From assembly GCA_024138015.1 (NCBI GenBank), contig JAMXBB010000006.1, forward strand, positions 69,749,581 to 69,813,580: a stretch of DNA of 64,000 nt. Reading direction: 5' to 3'. This document shows positions 35,243-46,040 of the stretch, one piece after another. This stretch comes from Lumnitzera littorea (lineage: Eukaryota; Streptophyta; Magnoliopsida; Myrtales; Combretaceae). Made by a program: the position numbers and the translations under genes. The notes under the pieces were generated by a model. That model was not told the origin of the DNA and made no database searches. It worked only from the letters and a program-made list of their open reading frames with translations. Position 1 is the first letter of the stretch. Every line of letters begins with the position of its first letter.

Positions 35243-35537
35243 TTGACCTGTTTCTTAGCATTCATTACCATTAAATTATATTTAAACTATCTGAATCCCT
35301 AAACTAAATTTTTTAACTAAACTAAAATTAACACTAACATTAAAATAATTATTCCTAATATAAATTACTTCATAAAAATCTACGAAATCTTTATAATTTT
35401 TCCTTTTTTTATTTTTTTGATATTTTCATTATTTGTTAATTTTTATTATTTTTTATTATTATTTTGAATTAGGACCCTTTTTTGTAAAAATAAAAATTAA
35501 GACTATGAAGGGGCAAAAATTAGGTGTCTACAACTAC

Positions 35538-36205
35538 TGATCTGGTGTTGCTTATCATTAAACTTGGCAATATGCTTGGTTACCTGTTGGTGTAGTTTAT
35601 AGACATTTTGGGCTCGGTCTACCTCGGATTGACTCTCTTCATGAGCTATTTGGGAGTCGACCAAATCAAGTAGAATGGTAGGGTTAAATTTAAGGTAGCC
35701 TCAAAGAGGTTCTTCCCTATGGTAATGTGGACAATTTAGTTGTATGCAAACTCCATAACTAGTAAACATAAGCCCCAATCTCTTATGCTCTTTCTCAAAG
35801 TAGCGTGGAGTGGTATACCAAGGGTCCTATTCACTACTTTAGTTTGTCCATCAATTTGGAAATGGTTACTAGAACTAAATACAAGCTTTGTGTCGAGCCT
35901 TTTCCACAATGTCTTTCAAAAATAACTTAAGAACCTTATATCTTGATTTGAAATGATGGACTTGGGAACTCCATGTAGTCTGACCACTTCCTACAAAAAC
36001 AAATCAACAAGATATGAAGCATATTTAGTTTAGTGTCATAGTATAAAGTATGAGATCATGCTAAAATGGTCCATATCTATGAGGATTGAGTCTTGTTATC
36101 AGGATGTTTGGGGTAAACTAGGATAAAGTCTATGCTAAGGTTGACCTAAGGTAAGGTTGGTGTGGGTAGGGGTATGTACTCTCGATGTAGTTCTCTTCTT
36201 TTATA
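35538..36205 (-). pseudogene. Gypsy integrase core, copy 4 (catalytic Glu changed to Lys)
   Basis: The minus strand reads VVRLHGVPKSIISNQDIRFL, then SYFWKTLWKRLDTKLVFSSN, then DGQTKVVNRTLG. The family text is SD-DTRF and DGQTEVVNRTLG, so the second Asp reads Asn (SNQD) and the third catalytic Glu reads Lys (codon at 35,838-35,840). Downstream lie LLVMEFAYN and LFEATLNLT, then EESIREVDRAQNVYKLHQQV up to the solo LTR. The N-terminal side breaks at about 36,205 where LTR-like sequence begins. Confidence 0.85.
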
Positions 36206-37213
36206 AACACCGAAAATTTCATGTTTTGGACTTAAAGTCAAATTTGAAGAACCAATAGATATTCCCTAAGCTTAATTAAACTAAAGAAATTAAAACTGAT
36301 AAAATTTTAAATTAGAACCTTAAAATAAACTCAAAAACCCTGGATATAAAATTTAAAAAAAAAAAAAAACTAATCACATACAAAGACCCTAAACCCAAGT
36401 ATATGTAACCATAAATTAAAAATCTAAATTGAATAAAAACCCTAAGCCTTAAACCCTAGAGTCACGAAACCATAAATTAGACTTTAAATGGAAGGAACAC
36501 CCATGAGTTAGCAAATTTCAACTCTTATTTCATAAAATCTCGTAAACTTGATAACGAATGATCTAAGGTATCTTAAAATAGTAATGATCAATCAAATGAA
36601 TTCAATTAAAATAATAAATTAATAAAATTACCATTTTACCCCTAATGATGTGTTTAGAAACCCAAAACTAATACTAGGACCACAAACTTACCTTTGAAAC
36701 CTTAATTAAAACCTTAACACATGAGAAACTCTAAGATGACCCCAAAACCCAAAACCCTAAAGAACCATTTAAAGCCCTAATCTAAATGACAAGAACCCTA
36801 AATAAAATGGATAAATTATAAATAATTGGCCACCAACCTTAAATAATAAGTCTAAAAACTTAAAAGAGAATAAAATCCTAAAACTTTAATCATATATGTA
36901 GAACTTTAAAAACCCTAATATGCAGGAAACCCTAAAACAATTGAAAAACATCAATAAACTAATTTAAACCCTAATTACAAGTCTAAAACCTTAATTAAAC
37001 CAACAAATCTTAAATATATCCCTAAACTACTTGCTAATCGTAAATAATTTCTTTAATCGCTCAAAAACCGTAAATTGCTAGTCTCATATGTGGTCTGAAA
37101 ACACTAATCGATCCTAAATACTAAAAGACTGTTAAAAGCAAAGTAATAAAGATCAATAGACTTAATTAAAGTGATAAAATATGCAAAACCCTAATTTTAT
37201 CCTAATTAGGCAT
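36206..37213. repeat. LTR-like AT-rich DNA with scattered AAACCCTAA words
   Basis: Non-coding stretch with many ACCCTAA and AAACCCTAA words but no tandem telomere array. It is interrupted at 37,214 by a gag-only element and continues at 44,789. Its features resemble U3 parts of Del/Tekay-like LTRs, but the termini were not found. Bases 37,209-37,213 (GGCAT) are the left target copy of the next element. Confidence 0.4.
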
Positions 37214-37851
37214 TGTAGAGGGCTGAAAATTGTTAGGATAAGCCCATTATTTATTTAGGCTTTACTTCTTAGGTTAGGTAATCAAGCCTAAGGAGTTCAA
37301 TTCATATTTAGGATGATTCAAGGAGATTTGGCTTGGTGGGCTCGAAACAGGGATCGTTAGGCTACTGGCCTTAGGCTCATGCACCTATGAGAAAGGCTAC
37401 TAGCCTTAGGCTCATTAACTAACTCATTCAAGATAATCATGAATTGAGTAAGCTCCATCTCATCTGTTGATCACCGAGACGATCCAATGGATGCCAACAT
37501 GCCTAAGAGCTTATAAATATCTAGCCTTTCCTCTTCATTTACAACTCTTACAGATATCAAATAAATGGTATTCCATTGTAAAAACTCTGCTCTTTAAGAT
37601 CAAATAGCGTTTAGGCAAAGAATTGATTTTATTCACTCAAGCTACAAGATAAATGCTTAAGGTCCCTTAAGGCTACCTTGTCTATCACTTATGCATTGGA
37701 AACACTGAGATTGCATGTTTCTCCTCCTTGCCTTATTCTCACCTAATCATCCCTTTAGGTAACAGTTTCACTTCACTTTTTTGAAGCCACGTATAGGACA
37801 TTACTTACGTAGTACATACCTGACAACTCTAATTGGACCCCTACATTTACA
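37214..37851 (+). repeat. 5' LTR of the gag-only element
   Basis: 638 bp; aligned over its length with 44,127-44,783, including the ends and the CTTTCCTCTTCATTTACAAC passage. Differences are mostly transitions, so the insertion is not recent. Confidence 0.9.
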
Positions 37852-37854
37852 TTT

Positions 37855-37872
37855 CGGGAACTCTACTAGGGA
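37855..37872 (+). other. Primer-binding-site-like sequence, tRNA-Arg type
   Basis: CGGGAACTCTACTAGGGA, three bases after the LTR, matches 13 of 18 positions of the Arg-type site as recalled and resembles the Ogre site at 30,958-30,975 (ACTCTACT-GGGA). This suggests that a Tat-type element served as partner. Confidence 0.45.
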
Positions 37873-38102
37873 AGAGTTATTGCAGAGACAAGACACCTCC
37901 TAGGAAGAGAATAACCGGTATGTCTAATTCTACGTCCCAAGAGTTCGACATTAATGTTGAGCTTACTAAGCAAAGTGCACTCCCATCACTTGATAATACT
38001 AGCTAGGACCATTTGGTGCCTAAAGCTCTTCTAGATCCCATATAGATAATGCAAACAATGTAAGAAGCCACAAGGCTTTAAATCGGTTCATGGCTATGTT
38101 CT

Positions 38103-40942
38103 TGTCACGCCCCGAAGCGGCAGAGTCGTAACAGCTCCCGCCATGTAAACCATCCTAAGATAGAAGTTGGCCTTACAACCGCTATCTTAGACTTGATCTA
38201 CACAAGGCGTCCACAACTAACCCGTTTTGAAGTAGACAATTTGTAATTTAAACAAATCATTTACCTAAGAAAGTGAGAAAAGTTATATATAATCACTATA
38301 ATTCAGTTATTACATCAAACAAAAATGAAAAGTAAAATATGTATTGATTCTTCAATGTTTTTCCTCACTCCTCAGGATCCAGTAGTTGCTAGCTTCAGAG
38401 TAATTGTTGATAGCTTCAGAGTAGTTGTTGCCGCTTCTTAGCCAGCACCTGCACGACGTCTATAGGGATGTGAGCAACCACAGCTCAGTAAGTTAGGACG
38501 GAGGACTTAAAACTATACCATACACAAAACAAGGTTTTCAATCACTTATTAGGTGCAATGCATGTGCAAGAAAATGTCATCGCACGACGTTGTCCGGCCC
38601 GTCGTGAGATTAGAGAAATTGCGCCCGCTCTAATCCGGGTTGAGGAGTTGCCGTTAATGTAACAGCTCACGACCAAACCCAGGCTTGTGTAATGAAGACC
38701 TTGCTCCTCCCGCGACTACCTTCGAACCACTGTCTTCACCTCCGCCGTGACCTCCTCTCCTGTCACTTAGTTCGATTGAGGATGAAGAAGGGACCATTTT
38801 GCAATCCTGCGCTATCCCTTCCGGAGGGGTCAGTATTTGGCCGGAGAGTCCTAAATTTCCCTAACGGGTTGCCATGCATGTCTGATTATGATTACTGGTC
38901 GGATATTTGATTAAGTCCAGTTTAGGGTGATCAATCCTTTCATACAAATCATACAGTATATGCCAGAACAACAAACAGAATCATAGCATCACCCATAATC
39001 AAGCACATGCACATATTCAACTATCTAACAAGCACAACCAAGCATAATCTTAAGCCTCCAAAATACAGCATCATATTAATCCCAACTTACCTCGACTCCT
39101 CGCTCACTCACTCGAGGTTCGATTTGCTCAGGCTATCGCCGATCATCCCTATAACACAAACGTGGTTTTAGCTTTTCATATAACTATTATAGGTTCATCT
39201 TATCCTATAACGCTTATTGTCATATGTTGTTTAGGGTTTAATATACCTAATTATCTAGGTCTTAAGTCCTTTATAATTATTCTAGGTTTGGGTTTAGGTT
39301 CGGGTTCTGCATCGATTTCTAAATTAGATTCTAGTTCGATTTCTAGGTACTGTTTTGTACCCGAACCCTAGAAATTTATTTCAACTCACAATGTGAAACT
39401 AACCACATTATTTTCAGATATCCTAAATATGATAACTACCCCTAGTCAGCATTTTATTCCATCCGATACACTTAAATCCGTATTAGTGTACCAAATTTAC
39501 TCATATTGTGAGAAATTTTTACATTTTTCATATAATTACCTAAAATTAAATTTTGTTTCAGATTTGTTATGTTCTGATTTTCATTATTTTATTATCTAAT
39601 TAAACCTAATTTTTCCATATTTATTAATTTTTAATTCTACATATTCCTAATTTTCTACATTTACCACATAACACCTTCATTACTTACTTTTAACACTCCA
39701 TAGACTAAGATTGGGTTTCCACATCAGAAATTAACATCCCTAAACATCTAATTAAGATCCAAATCAGTAATTAACATTCCAATCACCTAATTAACCCTAA
39801 ATCACCCAATTTTACTATCATTTTAGGGCTAAAAATTAATTTTAAAAAAATGGCTTCATAGCACTGTTCTACATCATATGAGAATTCTACAGAAAAAATT
39901 TGAGCCCCAAACTACACTCCTAAGCCTATTTATCGGTTTAATCATGCTCGGTTTTGAACAATTTGTTAAGGAACTTATATTTCCAGATAAAATTAATCTA
40001 AATCAATATTTTTTCCTAAATCTACATACAATAAAACCTCAGAATAACTAGTTTTATAATTTTCTAGGCAAAATAAATAATTTTACAAAATTATACAAAA
40101 GTTGGGTGAATAAATGACTAACCAGTTCGAAGCTTTTGGGCCATCCAAACCCCGTCCAATGTTGTCGGCCGGTCCAGGCGGTGGTTCTAGTGTAGGGTAG
40201 TGGTGGTGGTTCGGTCCTAGGTGGTGGTGGGTGGTGGTTTTGGTTCACTTGCCTAATCTGCACAATTTTCTTTTTTTTTTTCTGGATTTTCTCTCGATTT
40301 TTTCAGTGTTTCAATTTTTCTCAGATCTCAAACTGACCAAATGACTTCTGAAAATTTTTTCCTTATTTATAGACAATTGTAGTAATTAATGTGCATTAAT
40401 TTGATAAAATTTTGCCCCAATTCCTTGATTTTTGGCTTTTTGTTTGTTCAATTCTTATTGGTTATTTTTTTCTTTTTCTGTCACGACCTGATCTTGTTGT
40501 AGCTTATCTTCTTCTGATTTTTCCATAATTATTTTATATTTTTCTTTAATTATTTGCTAAGTTTTCGGCTTATTTCACTAATTACGCGTATTTTTATCTA
40601 CACATAAATACATGTGGGGTACACGTGAACATTCCTAAATATTATTTTGGTCATTCTAAAATTTTTAGTATACATATAATCTATCTCTAGTAATTTATTA
40701 GTTATTATATTACACTTTTCGCCTTTTCGGTAATTAGCAGTTATTATGCTTAAAATTTGAAAATTTTATAGTCTTCTATTTTATTACTTATTTTCTTAAA
40801 TTTAAGTTTACAGGATCATTTTTACTAGTATTTTGCTAAATAGTTTATAATTTGGGTTTGATCGAATCCCTTAGCCGATCGTCCTAAACATTGGGTTTTA
40901 AGTTCAAACCTACGGTTACTTGACTTGGCTTTAGGGCTTACA
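38103..40942. mobile_element. Nested LTR-type insertion, TGTCACGCCCCG...GGGCTTACA
   Basis: Ends TGT...ACA, flanked by GTTCT (38,098-38,102) and GTTTT (40,943-40,947), a 4 of 5 match as target duplication. The text includes AGCTCAGTAAGT (near 38,483), a passage common in plant gypsy LTRs. Length 2,840 bp, with no gag or pol recognised; open frames such as 38,692-38,910 are short and unfamiliar. Solo LTR or LTR-only derivative. Confidence 0.55.
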
Positions 40943-41394
40943 GTTTTAACCTATCCTTATCGAGATGGTTGTTACTGCTGCTATGTAACAAGATAAAACT
41001 TTTCCAAATCTTATAGTTGCTGCACAGCCAGGCATTACTACCTTAACTTGACCAATTAATCCTCCAGCCATTAAGGAGGATCTCTCTCAAGGAGGAGGTG
41101 ATGAAACCCCCCTGCTAGAACCTACATGATAACTAACTCCTTCATTAAAGAATGTAAGAATCCATTTAGGTAGCTCTTTATCCTCATGGGTGCTTGCTCC
41201 TTCATCTAATCCTACCATCCTAATCTTGTGAGGATCTACTTCTCATCTCAATCTTGCCTCTACTCCACAACCTACGTCCACAACTTCTATTCTAAAGACT
41301 TCCTTTATAACAAAGGAAGATTTAGACATTTATATGAGATAAATACAAGCTAGGTCATCTATGGGAGTACTAGAGTTGAAACTCCCATATCACC

Positions 41395-42307
41395 AATGCA
41401 TCGCAACAAAGTCATATCCTAAGGACTATGTAAGTCCTAAATTCATGCTGTTCAATGGCAAAAAAGGAAGTACAAAGGAACACCTATTGAAATCCTAAAG
41501 CCTTATAGGCTTGATGATGACCTAAAACTTAAAGAATTCTCTAAATCACTAACGGAGAAATCATACACCTGGTATGTTAACCTCCCTTTGGGATTGATTG
41601 ATTCATGGGGAACTATGTGCAAACTCTTTCTAGAGAAATTCTTCTCCACTCATGAATGGGTCATGATTAAAAATATGGGAAGAATACGACAAAACCCTAA
41701 GGAAGATCTGATGAATTATATAGAGTGCTTTAGAGAACGCACTCTAGATATTCGAGATATCTATAATGAAAGAGAATTAGTGAAGATCTATATCTAAGGG
41801 ATGTTCTCTAAGTATGTTGTACACCTAGAGAACCTTTCCTTGTATTCTTTTGCTACACTTGTTGAGAATGCACGAAGGACAAATAACTCTGTTATGAGGT
41901 AATGGAAGGAAAGTAGCAAGCTTAACAAACGAACAACATTCATATCCTTGACTGAGCTTGAGGACTTTAATGCTGGTAAGAGACTTAAGAAAGATGTAGA
42001 AACTCTTTCATTTCCATGCCCAATGAGCAAGGTACATGCCATCCTTGACTATTGGTTGCAAGATAAAGTTATCAAGTTACCAAGAGTTGAGCGTCAACTT
42101 ATGAAAAATGAAAGAAGAAATCCCAAATATTGTCAGTTTCATAGAATAGTAAATCATCCTATTAAGGATTACCGAAGCTTAAAAAAGATATTCCATGAAA
42201 GAATTCAAAATGGGGAGCTTGTCATTAAAGATAGTGACGTTCGTAATAATTTGCTTCTAAGCCATAGTACTCATATGGTATCACATGAGTGCTTTGAAAG
42301 TGATTAG
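41395..42307 (+). pseudogene. Gag of the gag-only element
   Basis: The plus strand reads FMLFNGKKGSTKEHLLKS, then after a one-base frame change KLKEFSKSLTEKSYTWYVNL, PLGLIDSWGTMCKLFLEKFF, MGRIRQNPKEDLMNYIECFR, ELVKIYI, stop, GMFSKYVVHLENLSLYSFAT, and toward the end VIKLPRVERQLMKNERRNPK and YCQFHRIVNHPIKD. This is the retrotransposon gag domain (SWxxLxxxFLxRFxST pattern) followed by the YCKYH...HP region known from plant gag proteins. Only about two stops and one frameshift interrupt roughly 300 codons. Nothing resembling a protease follows; a tandem repeat array begins 130 bp after the stop. Confidence 0.85.
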
Positions 42308-42440
42308 TGATTCGTTAGGTATGAAAAAAAATGGGTTCAAGCTATGGCGTTGCTTTTGTAAATGAAGAAGGAATTTCACTAGTCAATAATGAAACTTTTA
42401 TTATCTTACTCATCTCTGTGTTCTATATCTTACTCTCTTA

Positions 42441-43075
42441 AGCCTAAGCAACGTTCTAACATCTTAGCTCCCATGCCTCAAGCTTAAGCGATGCCTTAAC
42501 ATCTCATCTCCCACACTTTAAGCCTAGGTAGCACCCTGGCATCCTAGTCTTCACACTTTAAGCTTAAGTAATGCCTTGGCATCCTAGCTCCCATGCTTAA
42601 AGCCTACGCGGTGACTTGGTATCTTATCTCCTATGCTTAAACCCCAAGCGACGCCTTAGCATCTTGACTCCCATACCTCAAGCCCAAGTAGTGCCCTTGC
42701 ATCTTAGCTCTTACACCTAAAGACCAAGCAATGCCTTAGCATCTCAGCTTCCATGCCTAAAGCCTAGGCCATGCCCTGGCATCTCGACTCCCATGCCTTA
42801 AGCACAAGTGATGCCCTAGTGTTTTGGCTTCCACACCTTAAGCCCAAGTGATGCCTTAGCATCTCAGCTCTCACGCTTCAAGTCCAAGAGATGCCATGGC
42901 ATCTTGGCTTGCATGCCCCAAGCCTAGGTGACACCCAAGCATCTCGACTCTCATGGCTAAAGCCTAGGCAATGCCTGTCATCTTAGCTTCCATACCTTAT
43001 GTCTAGGTGACGCCCTGACATCTTAGGCTCCATGCCTTAAGTCCAAACAATGCCTTAGCATCTCATGTTTTTGCA
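42441..43075 (+). repeat. Tandem array, sixteen 40-bp units
   Basis: Units begin at 42,441, 42,481, 42,521 and so on every 40 bases to 42,961, then at 43,000 and 43,040 after a single-base loss. Each starts like AGCCTAAG and contains ATGCC-TTAG-CATC followed by TCAGCTCCCATGCC. The centre is an inverted repeat (GATGC...GCATC); the unit at 42,881 has the perfect 14-base palindrome GATGCCATGGCATC. The 40-bp period is not a multiple of three, and stop codons occur, so this is not a protein repeat. No spacers, therefore not CRISPR. Confidence 0.95.
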
Positions 43076-43389
43076 AGAACTACTATTTTATTGAAGAAGT
43101 AATCTAACAATAGATCCTAGCTTACCATGCTTCCATCTCACTCATATGGGAACCATGATCAAGTGAAAGTAGCAATGGTAGCAAGGATCTTTGTCTTCCT
43201 TAAGAGAAACATATGTTATAGCTTTTTAGTGATATGATCCACTTACTTACCCATCCAAGTTATACCTTCTTAAGGAAGGAAAATTAGGGATGAGAGAAAG
43301 GTAGCTCTATCTTCTCTCGATTTTTGAATCAGAACATTAACATAATGATGTTGATTCTACAATCCCACCAAGATTTGCTGCAGAACAAG

Positions 43390-43660
43390 CATGCTTTGTG
43401 TGAAGCCTATTAAGGCTTGTCGTGTGCAAGTCTTGTTATGCTTGAGGCCTACTAGGACCTGCTTAATTCAAGGCCTACTGACTGAGATGCTCACTACACT
43501 TAAAGCTTACTAGGGCCTATTGTACTTGAAGCTTTCTTGCTTAAAGCTCCTCTATGTAAAGGTTGATGTTCTTTAGGCATGCTTACTCAAGGCTTGCTGT
43601 GCTTAAAGCCTATTGGGGCTTATTGCACTCGAAGCTTGCTTGTAAAAGATAGCTCCTTAT
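43390..43660 (+). repeat. Degenerate repeat of CTTAAAGCCTACTAGGGCCTATTG type
   Basis: Words such as CTTAAAGC(T/C)TA(C/T)T and CTTGAAGCTTGCTTG recur. The clearest pair starts at 43,498 and 43,602 (104-bp spacing). Further weaker units lie to the left. Non-coding. Confidence 0.6.
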
Positions 43661-44111
43661 GACAACACTGCCCCATTTACTAATATGAATGAGATACATA
43701 CATATACATACATATATGTATATATGCATATAACATGACCTGAAGGGATATTTTGAAAGTTCTAGATTCCTATGAATGCTCTAATGGTTTTATTTTTCTA
43801 CTAATGATCATAAAATAAGAAATAAATACTGAGAAGAGCCACTACACACACATTATTTCGTGAATCAATGCCATGGGAGCAATAAGGTAATAGTGCGATA
43901 CAAAAGTATATCGAAATATGTATTCTATGGTGGCAAAATGAATACTAGCATATCATGCTTAGCTTACCAGTGATCCAAAAGAAGCATTAATTCCATAGAT
44001 ATTAGAAGTAATCAAGCAAGCAAAGTCAACATTCAATATATCTATATAACAGTTGAAGAAACACCTCCTAGAAATGCCTAAAACACCCTTAAATATGTCT
44101 AAGGGACTTTT

Positions 44112-44126
44112 GGTTAGGGGGCAAAA
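44112..44126 (+). other. Polypurine tract of the gag-only element
   Basis: TTAGGGGGCAAAA directly before the TG of the 3' LTR, in the expected place for the plus-strand primer. Confidence 0.6.
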
Positions 44127-44783
44127 TGTAGAGGGTTGAAAATTGTTGGGATAAGCCTATTATTTATTTAGGCTTGACTCCTTAGGCCAAGTGATGAGAC
44201 TTAAGGAGTCCAGTCTATATTTGGGATGATTTAGGGAGATTTGGTTTGGTGGGCTTAGAACAGAGATCGTTGGACTAACTTGTTTACATCCAACCTTTCT
44301 CAAGTAGGCTCATGCACCTATGAGAAAGGCTACTGGCCTTGGGTTCATTAGCTAGCTTATTCAAGATAACCATAAGTTGAGCAAGCTCCATCACATCCAT
44401 TGATCACCTAGATGATCCAACGGATGCTAACATGCTCAAAGCTTATAAATACTAAGCCTTTCCTCTTCATTTACAACTCTTAGAGAGATCAAAGAAACAA
44501 TGTTCCACTATGAAAACTCTACTCTCTAAGATTAAATAGCGTTTAGGAAAAAAATTGATCTCGTTAGCTCAAGCTACAAGGTGAACGCTTGAGGTCCCTT
44601 AAGGTTGTCTTATCTGCCACTTGTACATTTAAGACACTGATATTGCTTGTTTCTTTTCCCCACCTTATTCTCACCTAATCATCTCTTTAAGTGACAGTCT
44701 TGCTTCATTGCTTTGAAGCCACATGTAGCATGTTACTCACATACCATGCACGTAACCACTCTAATCGGACCCTTATATTTACA
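44127..44783 (+). repeat. 3' LTR of the gag-only element
   Basis: 657 bp, partner of 37,214-37,851, followed by the GGCAT target copy. Confidence 0.9.
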
Positions 44784-46040
44784 GGCATCAATTACTTAAT
44801 TAAAAATAATCACGATTAATTAGCTTAATTATCCTTTAATCCATCTATCAACCCTAGTCTTCTTAATTAAGAAATGGATAAAATTAATTAAGGAGAAAAG
44901 AAAAAAAGGCTAGTTAAACAATTAAGATATTATGAGATAAACATTTGCTTAATCAAGCAAATGGTCAAGGAGCAAGCAGTCTCCTTTTAATCATTGTACC
45001 CTTTTAACCAATTAAAGCAATATCTTATCCCTTACACTCTACCCATCATCCTACCTTGTTTATTTGCAATTTCACCCCTTCAAAACCTCATTTGGCTACA
45101 TTGTTCACTCTTAGAAAACCCTAGGAAAACCTCACTTCAAACCTAAATAAAAATCAAAGAAAGAAGGAAGGAAAGCTAAGAAGCCTTGTCAGATACCCCT
45201 ATGCACCTCAATGCCTTTTGGCATTACTATCACCATATGCCACCAAATCAAAGCCACCACTACCAAAAGATCACATACATACCCTATTTTCTTGCTAACA
45301 AACATTTCCTTTCAAAGGAACAAGTTTTGACTCTATTTTTTAGTGGAAAAGTTTGAACTTATATAGGTCAGCTTAAGGTAAAACTCACCTACCTTGACTA
45401 TCTTGTTCACATAAGTTATACCTATGATATCTTGAGAGTTTAGAATTAAAAATATTAGATAAACATGTTATAATCATGTTCATGTTATTTTATAACCATA
45501 TAATCACACATTCATTCATGTACTTAGCTAGTTGTTACTTGCCTTCCAGAAGTATGTGAGATAGTTTTATATAGATAACTTGAAAATAAGTTGATAAAAC
45601 TCCATGAAACCTTAAGTACCATGCATGCTGCCTCTTCTTTAGTGAATATCTATCTTTCTATCACCATATTATGTAATGTTATTAGCTTAAAACAAGAAGA
45701 AATGTGATTAAAACAAGGAAGCATACTAGAATAAGTGTTAGATGAAAGAAGTTGAAGGAAAGCCTAGAAGAACCCTACTTAGCTGCCCTTATTAATGGAG
45801 TTAATAATCTATCAATTTTGATTAGTTAGTGTAATAACATGATTAATTAGTGTTAAGAATGATTTAAGACGTGATTAACCAAGTTAAGTAGGGTAATGAT
45901 GAGTTAACGGCTTAAACTAGTTAAGTTGGTGATTAAGGCCTTAAGAATAGTGTTAGAAACCCCATTAATGAAATGAACTAGATTTGGAACATTTAGTAAA
46001 ATGGGTTATTTGGTGGACCCATTAGGATATTTGTAACCTT
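44784..46040. repeat. LTR-like DNA, continuation of 36,206-37,213
   Basis: AT-rich, non-coding. It carries features seen in Del/Tekay-like LTRs on the plus strand (leader-like block near 45,060-45,200, then AACTCACCTACCTTG near 45,380). Exact ends are not visible. Confidence 0.35.

Larger units (their letters stand above)
33438..35532 (-). mobile_element. Solo LTR of a Tat-type element with ACTAC target duplication
   Basis: Plus-strand ends TGTCGAGCC at 33,438 and GGTGTCTACA at 35,532 give the standard TG...CA inverted ends. ACTAC stands directly before (33,433-33,437) and after (35,533-35,537). On the minus strand the LTR begins TGTAGACACCTAATTTTTGC. No internal element sequence is present, so unequal recombination between two LTRs removed the body. 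Length 2,095 bp. It splits a gypsy integrase whose two halves join cleanly on either side. Confidence 0.93.
37214..44783 (+). mobile_element. Gag-only LTR retrotransposon (TR-GAG type) with GGCAT target duplication
   Basis: LTRs at 37,214-37,851 and 44,127-44,783 both start TGTAGAGGG(C/T)TGAAAATTGTT and end in TTACA; GGCAT flanks the whole (37,209-37,213 and 44,784-44,788). A primer-site-like sequence follows the first LTR and a purine-rich tract precedes the second. Inside, only a gag gene is found; protease, RT, RNase H and integrase are absent. Removing the nested insertion at 38,103-40,942 leaves about 4.7 kb. Such terminal-repeat elements with GAG only are known in plants and depend on another element's enzymes. 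This is the most complete insertion in the window. Confidence 0.88.

Noticed and set aside
35168..35255. Functional tRNA gene
   Set aside because: A and B boxes are present but acceptor-stem pairing and a coherent anticodon arm were not found, so it is reported only as tRNA-like.
36290..37210. Many CCCTAA words as an interstitial telomere
   Set aside because: The words are scattered, not tandem; at most two units adjoin (also at 46,200). They look like telobox words in LTR DNA.
42441..43075. Regular array that could be mistaken for CRISPR
   Set aside because: Units are contiguous with no spacers, lie in a plant retroelement, and no cas-like gene exists.
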